A stretch of DNA of 64,000 nucleotides, from positions 62,001 to 126,000 of the forward strand of contig NZ_JACHIN010000013.1 in assembly GCF_014203235.1 (NCBI RefSeq), given 5' to 3'. The position numbers were made by a program, and so were the translations under genes. The notes beneath the pieces are model-generated. The model was not told the DNA's origin and made no database searches. It saw only the letters and a program-made list of their open reading frames with translations. Of this stretch, positions 9,097 to 18,854 are shown in pieces; position 1 is the stretch's first letter, and each line of letters opens with the position of its first letter. The DNA comes from Nonomuraea endophytica. GTDB taxonomy: Bacteria; Actinomycetota; Actinomycetes; Streptosporangiales; Streptosporangiaceae.

Positions 9097-11674
9097 CCGC
9101 GCTCGCGGGCCAGCAGCAGCGCCTCGGTACGGTTGCCCGCCCGCATCCTCGTGTAGAGCTCGCGCAGCAGCCGGAACATCATCCGCTCCGAGTACCCCGC
9201 GCGATCGGCCACGTCCGCGACGGTCGCCCCGGTGGACAGCTCGCGCAGCCACCCCAGTTCCCGCGGCGAGGGCGGCACCGCCTCCGGTGGCGTCACCGCG
9301 CCCGGCGTGGTCAGGCCCCGCAGCACGTCGATGGGCAGCACGGTGCGCCCGGCGACGACGGACTCCACCGTCGCCCGCACCGCTGAGGGCTGCACGTCGC
9401 GGGGCACCGCGGCGACGGCTCCGGCGGCCAGCGCGCGCACGTGCGTGGTGACGGCGTCGTCGGGCCGCAGCACGGCGTGGTTGGCGGCCGCCTGGGCGGC
9501 CCGGAGGCTGTCGGCGCTCCCGTCCATGCCGAGGTACGCCTGCGCCAGGACGATGGCCGCCTCCCGGCGCAGGGGCACGTTGTTCATCTGCATCCCCAGG
9601 TCGAGCACGTGCGTGGCGAGTTCGCGGGCTCTGCCGGGCCGGCCCATGTCGAGGCAGAGCGTGGCACGCTGCCCGATGAAGGCGCCCGTCAGGTGACGCT
9701 GCCCGAGTTCCCCGGCCTTGCGCCGCCCCTGGTCGAGAACCTCTTCGGCGGGTCCCAGTCTGCCGGTCGCGGCCACAACCGCGGCGTGTGCCAGCTCCAG
9801 GACGAGGCTGGAACCCGTCGCGCCGGGTTCGTCGCCGCGGTCGAGGTGTGCCTTGGCGCGCTTGTACTCACGTAGCGCGTCCTTGAACTTCCCGTGCTCG
9901 TAGAGGCAGCGCACGAGCCCGCCCCTCGCCTGTCCTGCCAGCAGATGCAGGTCACCTTCTTCGGCCTCGTCGAGCGCATAGGTGTACCGCTCTCCGGCCG
10001 TGGCACAGTCGCCGCGTTGAAGATGCGCGCCCCCGAGCTGGATGGCAAGGTCGCAGGCACTCAGGTGCAAGAGCAGGTCCGGGCGCAGGCAGATCTCGAT
10101 CGCCTCCTCCAGATCGTCGATCGCCGTGTCCGGGTCGTCCTGGTTGAGGAGCGTCATGGCTCGGGAGGAGAGGTTCTGCACGTCAAGGTAGTCGTCCTCC
10201 ATCGGCACGCGGGCGCGTAACTGCGCCAGCCAGGGGTTCGCTCTCTGCTCGTGGGACCATGTGGTGTCCAGCCAGGCCATGACCTCGCCGGCTTTGTCCC
10301 GTTCGCCGCCGGCCAGCCGCATCTCCACTTCGGCCAGGCGGCGGATCATGTCTTCTTCGCCGAGCACCTGGGGCGCGGACGCCGCGAAGTAGTCGGCGGC
10401 CAGGGCATACAGGGCTCTCCGGGTCAGGGGACGGGGCTCGCGGGTGCGGTCGGCGGCGAAGCCGAGGTCCAGGCCATCCAGCAAGCAGGCCGCGTCGGGT
10501 TCGCGGGGAAGGGCGTATCGGTGCCCGTCCTTGCGGATGAGGCGGCGCCGTACCAGGTCGTCGAGGGTCGGTGCGTTGAGCTGGCCGGGGAGGTAGGGGG
10601 CGAGCATCGCGTCCACGGCGGCGGGCTCCTCGGGCGGCCGAGCACGGCGAGGGCCTGCAGGACGCGCTGTTCGGTGCGGTCCAGCGCGGCCGGCACCCGC
10701 CTCAGCAGCGGTGGCACCAGCGCCGTCCACGTCAGGCCCTCGCGCTTGAGCTGCAAGACCAGGCCGGTGAGGGTGAGGTCCGGCTCGCCGTGCAGCAGGG
10801 TGACCATCAGCTCCAGCACGCGTGGATGCCCGGCGGTGAGCGTCGTCAGGTCGGCGGCCACGCCGCGGTGCGCGTCCAGGCCGAGCACCGCGATCGCGCT
10901 GAGCACCGTCACCGTGTTGATCGGGTACGGTCCGCGCGCGGGCAGGTAGACGAAGCCGTCGATGGGCAGGACGTGGCGGACCTCGGGGAGCCGGTGGAAC
11001 AGTCGTGAGATCATTGCGGTCTTGCCGTTGCCGTCGGGGCCGATCAGCGCGATCGCCCCATGCCCGAAGGCCAGGAGGTCGATCAGCGTCTGCGTCTCCT
11101 CCAGCCGGTCCAGTGGTTCGTCCAGTGGCAGGGGCTGGCCGTAAAACCGTAATCCGCCGGCGTGGCTGCCGGCCGCCGGGGCGCGGCCGGTCACCGGTGG
11201 CGCATGGGTGGCGGGACGTCCGCGATCAGCCTGGCGAACCTTTTGGGAGTTTATGCGGCTTTTCAGGAGTTGACGTTCCTGCTCGATGCGCTTCCGCGCG
11301 CGGCGCTCCGTGTCGGGGTACCGCTCGTCGAGCGTGCGCAGGCGCTGCTCGTATCGGTCGATCAGGTAGGCGGGCGAGCCGATCCAGCGCAGGTGGCCGA
11401 TCAGCTCCTCCCACTGCTCCGGTCCGGTGAAGTCGTAGCAGCGGCAGCCTGGTGGCACGTCCACCGGATGGACCCGTAACCACACCACCGGCAGGTCGCG
11501 GCTTACGGCCGGATCCGTCACCTGGAGGTCACCGGTGAGCACGACCGCCACGGCGTCGGCCTGCGCCACGTCCTGAACGATCTCCACCGGCAGGCCGGCC
11601 AGGCGCTCGGTCAGGGTGTCCGCGAACGCGTCGCCTCCTGGTGCGTGCAGTACGGCCAGCCGTATCGTGTCCAT
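9087..11674 (-). pseudogene. TIR-like / STAND NTPase / TPR / LuxR-HTH regulator, frameshifted
   Basis: Two overlapping frames make one gene. The upstream frame (ATG 11674; open to 11878) gives a TIR-like N-terminus (IRLAVLHAPGGDAFADTLTE; DLPVVWLRVHPVDVPPGCR), a charged linker, and a P-loop ALIGPDGNGKTAMISRLF. It reaches VLQALAVLGRP near 10640. The sense continues in the next frame as EEPAAVDAMLAPYLPGQL, then TPR helices and a LuxR-type HTH ending in RERGWL. One base is missing in a C-rich run at about 10634-10640. The NTPase core is also short: the P-loop is followed within about 45 residues by the LTAGHPRVLELM helix, so Walker B and sensor segments appear deleted. It may be a true pseudogene, or the frameshift could be a sequencing error. 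Confidence 0.68.
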
Positions 11675-11879
11675 CCGCCCGCCCTCGCCCGGGGAAGTCG
11701 GCACCCGCGCGGCCTGTCGCCGGGGTGCGTAGGGGTCGTCCGACGTGGTCAGGATCTGATCTGGCTCGTGGCGCCCTCGCTCGTCGTTGTCACCGGGATC
11801 GCGCTCGTGCTCGTGGCCGCCTGAGTGGTCAGCCGCCGCAGTCGCGCGGCGGCGCCACTCGTCGCCGGTGATCACCATG

Positions 11880-12445
11880 CAGGCGCGCCGGCAGACCGCG
11901 GCCAGTAGGTCGTCCGGGTGCAGCGGGATCCGCAGACGACAGATTCAATGCCGCGTCGCGTTTCAGTTGAGCTGCTCGTTCGCCCGTTCGCCTGGCCCGC
12001 GGAGACTGGCATGGGAGCGGTTGGCTGTTTCTGCGAGGCTGGCTTGTTCCTGCCCCTGTAGGGCGAGATCATGACGGTGGTCTCGGCGCCCTGGTGGTGA
12101 GGATCCCGGTCTTCTCCCGTTCCCGCAGGATGCCCCAGACGCGGGCGGCGGTCAGGTCGTGGGTCTTGCCCGGCAGCGCACCGGAGGCCCACAGAACCGT
12201 CCCATCTGGACTGGCGATGACCCGGATGTTCATGCCGTGCACGTGATGCTTGCCGGAGAAGGGCCGGTCGGCACGAACGCGGTCGGTGTGGATGAGCGTC
12301 CCGTCGAGGATCTCTCCAGCAGGAAAGCGGTCGTGAATCCCAGTTGCCCCTTGCGTCGGTCGGCTTCGTAGCCGTGGAGAATGTTGTGGAGCCTGCTCTG
12401 AAGGTCGAAGGCTGACCACGGCAGAGCGGCGCGACGTTGGCTCAT
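11880..12445 (-). pseudogene. IS5-family (DDE_Tnp_4) transposase relic
   Basis: The minus strand keeps the central block of an IS5-type transposase: ILDGTLIHTDRVRADRPFSG, then KHHVHGMNIRVIASPDGTVL and GALPGKTHDLTAARVWGI. After one or more frameshifts comes SPYRGRNKPASQKQ, the conserved near-C-terminal segment. The frame breaks at about 12360, 12090 and 11990, and the ends cannot be matched as inverted repeats, so it is a dead copy. It marks the left side of the accessory region. Confidence 0.7.
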
Positions 12446-12698
12446 ATGGTCCAGGCGTTCGCGGGACTTCGCCCGCGCCCAGGAGGTCACGGAGGGGCAG
12501 GTGGCGACCGGGGCGGGCCGGATGTCCCGGTCTCCAAGCCGGACGTTCCCGGCGACGTCCCCGTGATCGGGTACGTACGACGGCTCCTACCTCGTCTCCA
12601 CAACAATCCGCCACTGAACCGCCGAGCACCCGGCCCGTCGACCACATTTCCGCCGACCCTTATCACACGGGTCCACTGCAGGGCAGTCGACTAAAGTT

Positions 12699-12720
12699 AT
12701 GTTTAAACATCCGAAACGGA
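12699..12720. promoter_or_regulatory. tandem palindromes upstream of the Cys-rich gene
   Basis: ATGTTTAAACAT at 12699-12710 is a perfect 12-bp palindrome, followed directly by TCCG-AAA-CGGA (12710-12720). They lie about 110 bp before the start of the small cysteine-rich gene in an A/T-rich stretch, so a regulator site is plausible. No regulator gene is adjacent. Confidence 0.3.
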
Positions 12721-12826
12721 TTCCTTGGTCAAGAAAAAAGAATCTTCTCCGCACATCTTGACGCTTCCATGCGGCGGCGGGTCACGATGGAAGGCGAGAG
12801 CACAATCAAACAGCGGGGAGGATCTC

Positions 12827-13195
12827 ATGCTCAAAGAAGTGTCCGCTGTGAGCGCCCTTGTGGCTGCCGTTCTTCTCCCCTCGTCTGACGTGCAGGCCCA
12901 GGTCACCACCACCACCACTGCGACCAGCTCGCCCTGCGGCACGGCGCTCAGCTTCGCGCCGAAATGTCAATGGTTCGAAAAGAAGGACCGCAGGTGTCTT
13001 TACTGCAAACAAAAGAAGAAGGGCGGCGGCTGGAAGAAGAAGTACTGCGAAGACTCCAAGAAGACACCGGAGGACACCGGGACGATCAACTGCGACAACG
13101 TAAAGTCGCCGACCGCGGACCGGCCGAACCGTACTTGCCGAGTCTGCCAAAACGAGAAGACTGGGAAGGTAATTTCCAGGGACTGCTTCGGCTGA
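12827..13195 (+). CDS. small secreted cysteine- and lysine-rich protein
   Basis: A 122-residue protein from the ATG at 12827, with GGGGAGG just upstream. The first 25 residues (hydrophobic AVSALVAAVLLPSS, then VQAQ) look like a Sec signal peptide. The mature part has nine cysteines and many lysines. It contains a visible duplication: RRCLYCKQ...KKYC and RTCRVCQN...SRDC, both C-x2-C followed by 11-12 residues and a third C, preceded by a C-x8-C pair. The pattern suggests a compact disulfide-bonded or metal-binding extracellular protein, perhaps toxin-like or adhesive. I recognise no family. It sits alone among mobile-element relics. Confidence 0.72.
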   Translation: MLKEVSAVSALVAAVLLPSSDVQAQVTTTTTATSSPCGTALSFAPKCQWFEKKDRRCLYCKQKKKGGGWKKKYCEDSKKTPEDTGTINCDNVKSPTADRPNRTCRVCQNEKTGKVISRDCFG

Positions 13196-13249
13196 CGGTC
13201 CGTCCACACACAACCGCCCCGGAGTGCCTGCCGCTCCGGGGGCGTCACA

Positions 13250-13622
13250 CCTTGTGTGGGCGAACCCCGTTCGGTATGGCGCCGCGGGCGCCTCGTTCGA
13301 GGCAAGCGTCGCCACGGGGAACCGCACACCGGAGTACGGCATCGTGCGCATGACCGTGCCCGCGATGGTCTGATGGGTGCCACAGCCGCCCGATCTTGTG
13401 GCTTGCGTAGTGGGTCGCCGCCGGGCAGGAAGTTTGCACGTTGTCCTCGTCCTCTGGGTCGCACTCCGTGTTGAGTTCGTCGACAGTGATCGTCGAGACG
13501 ATATTGCCGGGCTGGGAATCGAAGTCGTTCACCACTCCGCCGAGCAGGTACTTGCACTGCTTGAGCGCCCAGAGTTCCGAGGTGGACAGGTGGGCGGTGC
13601 AGGCGTTCAGCGCGTATCCCAT
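13250..13622 (-). pseudogene. unrecognised gene remnant
   Basis: The minus strand holds a stretch (about 13622-13360) with normal amino-acid composition: MGYALNACTAHLSTSELWAL and VVNDFDSQPGNIVSTITVDE. It appears to continue in another frame as IAGTVMRTMPYSGVRFPVAT (about 13360-13250). I recognise no family. The upstream part is antisense to the integrase relic, which suggests the 5' end was lost by recombination. This may be spurious. Confidence 0.3.
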
Positions 13623-13683
13623 TGGAACCAGCCTGATCGCGAGCTGGGACTGTTGAACTGCTTCGCCGAAGGCGCTGGTGTGG

Positions 13684-14497
13684 ACTGACGAACGTGTCGC
13701 CGACTGGAACCTGGCGTTGCGGCAGCGGCTGATGGCCGACCAGCAGCGGCGCAGTGGCGCGCTGAGCCGGGCGGTGATGCTCGCCGTGTATGCCTCTACG
13801 CTGCGTCCGTCTCCGGTGATGGTGTGGACGCCGTCGCACACCTATGTCTTCCTCGCCCACGCGGTCACGCACCGGTTGTTCGCGCTGTATCGGCAGATCG
13901 CGTTGCGGGGGTTGCACCGGGGTGAGGCGGTAGGGCTGCGCTGTCGGGACGTCGACCTGTCGGCGGGGACTTGCTGGGGTGCACTGGCAGGTCACCCAGC
14001 TCGGCTGGCGGCCGGTGCAAGGCAAGCCGATGACCGAGGCGAGCGACCGCACCATCGCGCTCGATGATGACACCGTCACAGCGCTGCGTGCGCACCGTAA
14101 GGCTCAAGCCGCTGAGCGCTTGGCCGCGGGGGAGGCGTGGGTGGACTGCGGGTTCGTCTTTACCGACGAGATGGGCAGGCCGTTGCATCCGCAGGTCAGT
14201 GGTCAGTTCTATGTGCTGGCTTTCGATGTGGGGCTGCCGTCGGTGTGCTTGCATGATCTACGGCATGGTGCGGCGTCGCGGATGCTGGCTGCCGGGGTCG
14301 ATGTGAAGATCGTGCAGGAAACCCTGGGGCATGTCTCCTCGACCTTCACTCGTGACACCTACACCAGCGTCTACCCCGAGCTGGCCAAGACCGCCGCCGA
14401 ATCCACCGCCGCCCTCGTCACCACCGCAGCACGAAACGGCCAGGCAGGTCGGTTGATCAACCTGCAGACCAAGACCGGCGACAACGTCTCCACCTGA
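13684..14497 (+). pseudogene. tyrosine recombinase (phage-type integrase), frameshifted
   Basis: The frame from about 13684 gives the core of an integrase, including LRGLHRGEAVGLRCRDVDLS with the first catalytic Arg region. Near 13975 the sense moves to the next frame: VHWQVTQLGWRPVQGKP, VCLHDLRHGAASRMLA (His-x2-Arg box), QETLGHVSSTFTRDTYTSVY (second His and the nucleophilic Tyr). The N-terminal arm-binding domain is missing. All C-terminal catalytic residues survive in the last 172 codons, but no full enzyme can be made. It is probably the remnant of the recombinase that brought in this accessory region; a tRNA gene sits at the other end. Confidence 0.8.
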
Positions 14498-14798
14498 GCC
14501 GTTTAGCATGGGAAGCGGGTCCGCCACACCTTGGACGGGCCCGTTTTCCACGTCCGGCCGGCAATCGAGCTACGAAGGAGATGCGGGCGCCGGCCAGACT
14601 CCCAGGTTGCTTTCCTCGGGGTGGTTGCTACCAGTGCTGAATCGCACCAGCATGCTCCCTCCCAGCTCGCCGAGCGGGTCGTCCATTGCGCCATCCTGTC
14701 GCCGGTCGGCGGGCGCTGTCAGCATGTTCGACACCTGACAACACGCGCCGCTTGGAGCCTCCAGCAGGCCAGGTAGTGACGACGGTCAGCGCCCGGAC
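14498..14798. other. gap after the integrase relic
   Basis: No convincing gene. A short G/C-rich inverted sequence with a T run (about 14515-14555) may terminate the integrase transcript. Short open frames on both strands show no family resemblance. Confidence 0.4.
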
Positions 14799-15420
14799 TC
14801 ACTCGATCAGCCTTCGATCTAGTCCGAAAATCGGAGAGTTAGTGGGCAGGCGGCAGCGAGCCCCGGTGGGCGGCGACAGTACCGACAGTTCCCTCAGCAG
14901 GACCCTCGACTGCCCGCTCACCGCGTGCAGCGCAAGCAGGGTCGCCTGCGCCACACCGCGCGGATACGCCTCTCCCGAGGGGCGAGCCAGAAGCCCATCG
15001 ATGGGTTCAGCGCGCAGGCGCTCGACGTAGGCGCTGTAGCGGATCCGCGGCGGACCAACGATGCTCGCCGCGGCCACGGCCAGCGCTAGAGGCAGCCGGT
15101 CCAACTGCCTTACCAGCACCCGTGCCGCGGCCACGTCGCCCGGACCGACCCGCTCGCGCAGAGAGTCGAGTGCTTCCTTTGCAGTGAAGCGCTCGACCGC
15201 TACAGGTTCGGCCAGCCACTCGAAGGCGTGCGAGGTGGAGGTGATGAGCACCCGCACGACACCGGTCGCCGGCAATATCGGCGCGACGGCGTCGGGGCGA
15301 CCGCGTTCTCCAAGACCAGGAGGTACGGCTCGCGTCAGCCAGCCAGCCAGCCTAGGCCGGGCGTCCCGATCAGGCGATCGAGCAGTTCGAACAGACGCTC
15401 ACCGCCCAAGAACGGGTAGT
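14799..15420 (-). pseudogene. NB-ARC (STAND) NTPase fragment
   Basis: The minus strand encodes pieces of an NB-ARC ATPase of the type found in actinomycete TPR regulators. They are LGGERLFELLDRLIGTPGLG (about 15410), the Walker-B-like EPYLLVLENAV (about 15325), and after a frameshift VRVLITSTSHAFEWLAEPV with LDRLPLALAVAAASI, the GLPLA-type motif. There is no P-loop, no HTH and no start. It is a dead internal fragment. Confidence 0.62.
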
Positions 15421-15442
15421 CGGGGCAGACCATCCGGACAGA

Positions 15443-15610
15443 TTGATCACCTGGTTCGGCCTGTCTTCGACGTACGAGGCCGCTGGGGCACTGGCGCAAG
15501 CCAGGGCCGAGTACGCGCACGTCGCCGAACGCATAGAAGCTGTGCTGGGACCCGACCAACTGATGACGACGGCTGCTCGACAAGCATTGGCTCGGCTCAA
15601 AGGCGAGTGA
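15443..15610 (+). pseudogene. C-terminal TPR fragment
   Basis: A 55-codon stretch on the plus strand reads LITWFGLSSTYEAAGALAQA, then YAHVAERIEAVLGPDQLMTT and ends LARLKGE. This is the usual last TPR of kinesin-light-chain-like repeat proteins in actinomycetes (a gap, then V-L-G-P-D-x-x-x-T). Everything upstream is missing. It faces the opposite way to the NB-ARC fragment beside it, so the two were brought together by rearrangement. Confidence 0.5.
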
Positions 15611-16124
15611 TACCTGCGCTGTCCTAGGTCGAGCTCATCAACGGCACACCTAGCTGCGGGAATGTCACAGGTGGCGGCCGGTGGGGCCAGGCTTACCGAC
15701 AGGCCAAGGCGTGAGCGCCACCTATGTCCGTGGGGCGATCGCTGACCTCGGACACCTGGCCCTCCGCCTCGCCCCAGACGACCCCGACCGGCCGGCTTGG
15801 ATGTCGAATCCCACCGTGTGAAGAACCCGCTGGCCTGCCCCGGACGTCTCTTTCTCCTATCCGGGAACCATCCAGCCGGTGCTGGCCGGCCTGGGCCTGA
15901 CCCGGCTGCTGCGCGGCGAGTAGCGCCATGCCCTCCAGGGGCCTGGCTGATCATGCCGAGGTCGTCTCGCTGAAAGGCGACAGGTACCGGCTTAAGGACC
16001 GAGACTAGCCTGCGTCCCTGCGGGCAACTAATGATCATGACTTCGGGTGGTTCAGGGTTCGCCTGGAACGGCCGGGTCACGGTCGAGCGGAATTGACGCT
16101 GCGACCGGATTAGCGTGTGGTGGT
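15611..16124. other. decayed sequence without a callable gene
   Basis: Short plus-strand pieces look protein-like (ATYVRGAIADLGHLALRLAP near 15720; FSYPGTIQPVLAGLGLTRLL near 15860), but stops and shifts separate them and I cannot name a family. I see nothing else here. Confidence 0.4.
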
Positions 16125-16433
16125 TCAGATTCTTTGATGTCCGACCGATATCGGCCATGCGGTGCTGCTGCATCGGGCATTTGATTTAACGGAATTAGCA
16201 ACCCAGGGGCCGTACACCGTGGTGTAGCTACCGCTACTATTCTGGCAGAAGAGCACGACCCTTGTCTGAGTCACTCCGGTACCGCTGCACATCGCCCAGC
16301 CAGTGCCGCCGATAGTGCCAATCTGCGCACTATCGTTGCAGGTCGGTGCCTGGGCGGAAGCAGTCGGTGACATTAGAGTTGTCACGGCGGCGATCGCGGC
16401 CGCCGAAACACCCAACTTCTTGACACGGCTCAT
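16125..16433 (-). CDS. small secreted protein
   Basis: A 102-residue protein with an excellent ribosome site (AAGGAGGT, 6 bases before the ATG at 16433). Residues 1-28 form a Sec signal peptide (KK, hydrophobic core VSAAAIAAVTTLM, cleavage near ASAQA). The mature part of about 74 residues has four cysteines and is Ser/Thr/Gly-rich (QIGTIGGTGWAMCSGTGV; VVLFCQNSSGSYTTVYGPWV). It resembles small extracellular proteins of unknown function seen in actinomycetes, but I cannot name the family. It is isolated in the accessory region, with relic sequence on both sides. Confidence 0.75.
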   Translation of the reverse strand: MSRVKKLGVSAAAIAAVTTLMSPTASAQAPTCNDSAQIGTIGGTGWAMCSGTGVTQTRVVLFCQNSSGSYTTVYGPWVANSVKSNARCSSTAWPISVGHQRI

Positions 16434-17332
16434 TGGTTACCTCCTTCGGTGTCGATGTTTCCTGCTTGATGGTAGACACAGCTCTGATGGATATCCATAG
16501 GGGATGGTACGTAATTTGAGTGGGCGATTTACGGCTGACTGCAGGACCGGTGATTGCAGTCCGGAATGGTGAACAATCTGTCAGTGAGTGTCGGAGAAGA
16601 TCAATTTGAGGAGACGAGGGTTAGACGTAGACGACATCGGGCCATTCGCAAAGCCTCTCCTCGTCACGCGGGCCCAGTGTTCCGACACCACCGCTACTCC
16701 GTGGCCGGGGACAGGAGCGTTAGGCGTGTCATCGCTCCTCGCTTTGAAGCAGGAGCGTTTGGGTAACGGGTCGGGAGGCACGGCCTTCGGGTTGCCGCTG
16801 TGTTGGGCGGCCTTGATTGTGGGGCATGGCGGGTGCGGGCGACACGCACCGGTGGCTCGACTACTGGCGATGGCGAGCTTGCTGGTTGGGGTCGGGATCG
16901 GCTTGGTGGGCAGCCTCGCGACCGGCACGGTGCAGATGGAGGCATTCTGGTCGAGCTGCTGGATGACGCAGTCGGGTCTGAGCTCGACTGCGGCAACAAC
17001 TGGCCAGACGAGCCGGTGGTTGAGGTCCCGCTCCAGCTGAGCGCCCTGTTCCTGTGGAGCTCAAATATTCGGTTCACGTGGTGACCTGCAATTCCTTTCA
17101 CGCCCGAAGATCTTGGGTGCCACGGTCTGAGCGATGCTCAAACCATTTGAGCGACAACTCAAACGGGAGCGTGGGACTTGACCTGTGGAGTGAATCCGCA
17201 GATTGGGAGCTGTGGCTAACTATTCGAGCCCATGCTGCGCTCTTCGGCGAAGATACCAAACACTTACGCTAAAGATAGCTCATCTTTCGAACATACTATG
17301 GAATCTTGGTGAACCCGTTCAAAGGAGGGATC
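16434..17332. other. long gap upstream of the haloperoxidase gene
   Basis: About 900 bp without a gene I can support. Several open frames cross 16.58-17.10 kb on both strands, but their translations are compositionally odd and match nothing I know. The last 230 bp are more A/T-rich and hold CTCAAA repeats and the haloperoxidase ribosome site. Confidence 0.45.
17137..17163. promoter_or_regulatory. CTCAAA repeat cluster, possible operator
   Basis: CTCAAA-CCA-TTTGAG (17137-17151) is a perfect inverted repeat, and a third CTCAAA copy lies at 17158-17163. It is about 170 bp before the haloperoxidase start. The spacing suggests a dimer-binding site plus an extra half-site. Confidence 0.35.
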
Positions 17333-18736
17333 ATGAAGGTTCCGTCATTGCTGATCGCCGCGACCATGCTCGTCCCCACCCACGCAGCCACCCCGCCACC
17401 TCCCAACATGGCATTGCGCTGGAATGATGCGCTCCTGCAGAGCGTACGCACGGGCACGCTCGGTCCGCCCCAGGTAGCCCGGGCGCTTGCCATCATGCAC
17501 ACCTGCGCCTACGACGCCTGGGCCGCCTACGACACGGTCGCCGTCGGCACCAGGCTCGGCGCCTCCTTGCGCAGGCCGCCCGCCGAGCACACGCGAGCCA
17601 ACAAGAACGAAGCGATCAGCTATGCCGCCCATGCAGCCGCCGTCGACCTCTATCCGGCAGGCCGTGCGTCGTTCGACGCCCTGATGCGCGAGCTCGGCTA
17701 CGACCCTGCCGACACCTCGAGCACCGCGGCGGGCATCGGCGCCCGGGCCTGCTCCGCCGTACTCACCTATCGCCACACCGACGGCTCCAACCAACTCGGC
17801 GGCTACGCCGACACCACCGGCTACCAGCCGGTGAACACCCCGATGAAGGTCAGCCAGCCGCTGGCCGCCCTCAACGACCCCAGCAGGTGGCAGCCGCTCA
17901 CCTTCGTCAACAAGGCAGGAGTCGAGGTGACCCCGCCGTTCCTCGCGCCGCATTGGGGCGGCGTCGCCTCCTTCAGCGGTCAGGCCCGCGATCTCGCCGA
18001 CGCCGTGCCGAGAGCCGCCCTGTACGGCAGTGCCGAATACCAGCAGCAGGCCGCGGAGATCGTCCAAACCACGGCGGCGCTCACCGACCGGCACAAGGCG
18101 ATCTCGGGTTACTGGAGCGACGGCCCGAGCAGTGAGACGCCCCCAGGGCACTGGTCACTCCTGGCCCGCACAGTCTCCCAGCGCGACAGGCACACCCTCG
18201 ACCAGGACGTGAAGATGTACTTCGCGCTGTCCAACGCCGTCATGGACGCCGGCATCGCCTCGTGGGAGACCAAACGCGACAACGACTCGGCTCGCCCGAT
18301 CACCGCGATCCGCCACCTCTACAAGGGCACCACGATCCGCACCTGGGACGGGCGCGACATCGACGGCGCCACCTGGACGCCCTACCAGCCGTCGACCTTC
18401 CCCACACCGCCGTTCGGCGAGCACGTCTCGGGCCACTCGACCTTCAGCGCCGCCGCCGCCCGTGTACTGAAACGTTTCACGGGCAGCGACTACTTCGGCG
18501 CGAGCGCGGTCGTGGCCAAGGGCTCCTCGACAGTCGAGCCGGGGGTGAGCCCCGCGCAGGACGTCACGCTGCGCTGGCACACCTTCACCGAGGCGGCCGA
18601 TCAGGCCGGCCAGTCCAGGCGTTACGGCGGCATCCACTTCCGGGACGGCGACCTGCGCGGGCGCGCCCTCGGCGCCGAGGTCGGCCAGGCCGCCTGGGAC
18701 AGGGCGAGCGCCTACTGGTCGGGCGCGGCCTCCTGA
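17333..18736 (+). CDS. secreted vanadium-dependent haloperoxidase (PAP2-like)
   Basis: The protein has 467 residues, starting at the ATG at 17333 behind AAAGGAGGGA. The first 18 residues are a signal peptide (LLIAATMLVPTHA). The vanadate-binding motifs are present: KRDNDSARPITAIRHL (about 313-328), HVSGHSTFSAAA (about 364-375, the GH-containing loop) and RRYGGIHFRDGD (about 429-440, the conserved His). The family oxidises halides with hydrogen peroxide or, in related members, acts as an acid phosphatase; which applies here cannot be read from sequence. The gene is intact and of normal length, although relics flank it. CTCAAA repeats upstream may control it. Confidence 0.87.
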   Translation: MKVPSLLIAATMLVPTHAATPPPPNMALRWNDALLQSVRTGTLGPPQVARALAIMHTCAYDAWAAYDTVAVGTRLGASLRRPPAEHTRANKNEAISYAAHAAAVDLYPAGRASFDALMRELGYDPADTSSTAAGIGARACSAVLTYRHTDGSNQLGGYADTTGYQPVNTPMKVSQPLAALNDPSRWQPLTFVNKAGVEVTPPFLAPHWGGVASFSGQARDLADAVPRAALYGSAEYQQQAAEIVQTTAALTDRHKAISGYWSDGPSSETPPGHWSLLARTVSQRDRHTLDQDVKMYFALSNAVMDAGIASWETKRDNDSARPITAIRHLYKGTTIRTWDGRDIDGATWTPYQPSTFPTPPFGEHVSGHSTFSAAAARVLKRFTGSDYFGASAVVAKGSSTVEPGVSPAQDVTLRWHTFTEAADQAGQSRRYGGIHFRDGDLRGRALGAEVGQAAWDRASAYWSGAAS

Positions 18737-18854
18737 CCTTTCGACCCACAGCCTGTAGACCATCCTGCGCCGTTCGGAAACACGGCTTCGTGCTGTGAGC
18801 TGTTGCTCTGCTGCGTGGCCGGCGGCTGCGACTATCGCGGGTGTTGTAGTCACT

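Noticed and set aside
12230..12490. Separate minus-strand ORF near the IS5 relic
   Set aside because: It appears to be a frame-shifted part of the same transposase region and has no ribosome site.
16581..17101. Overlapping open frames on both strands
   Set aside because: No ribosome sites, odd composition and no family resemblance on either strand.
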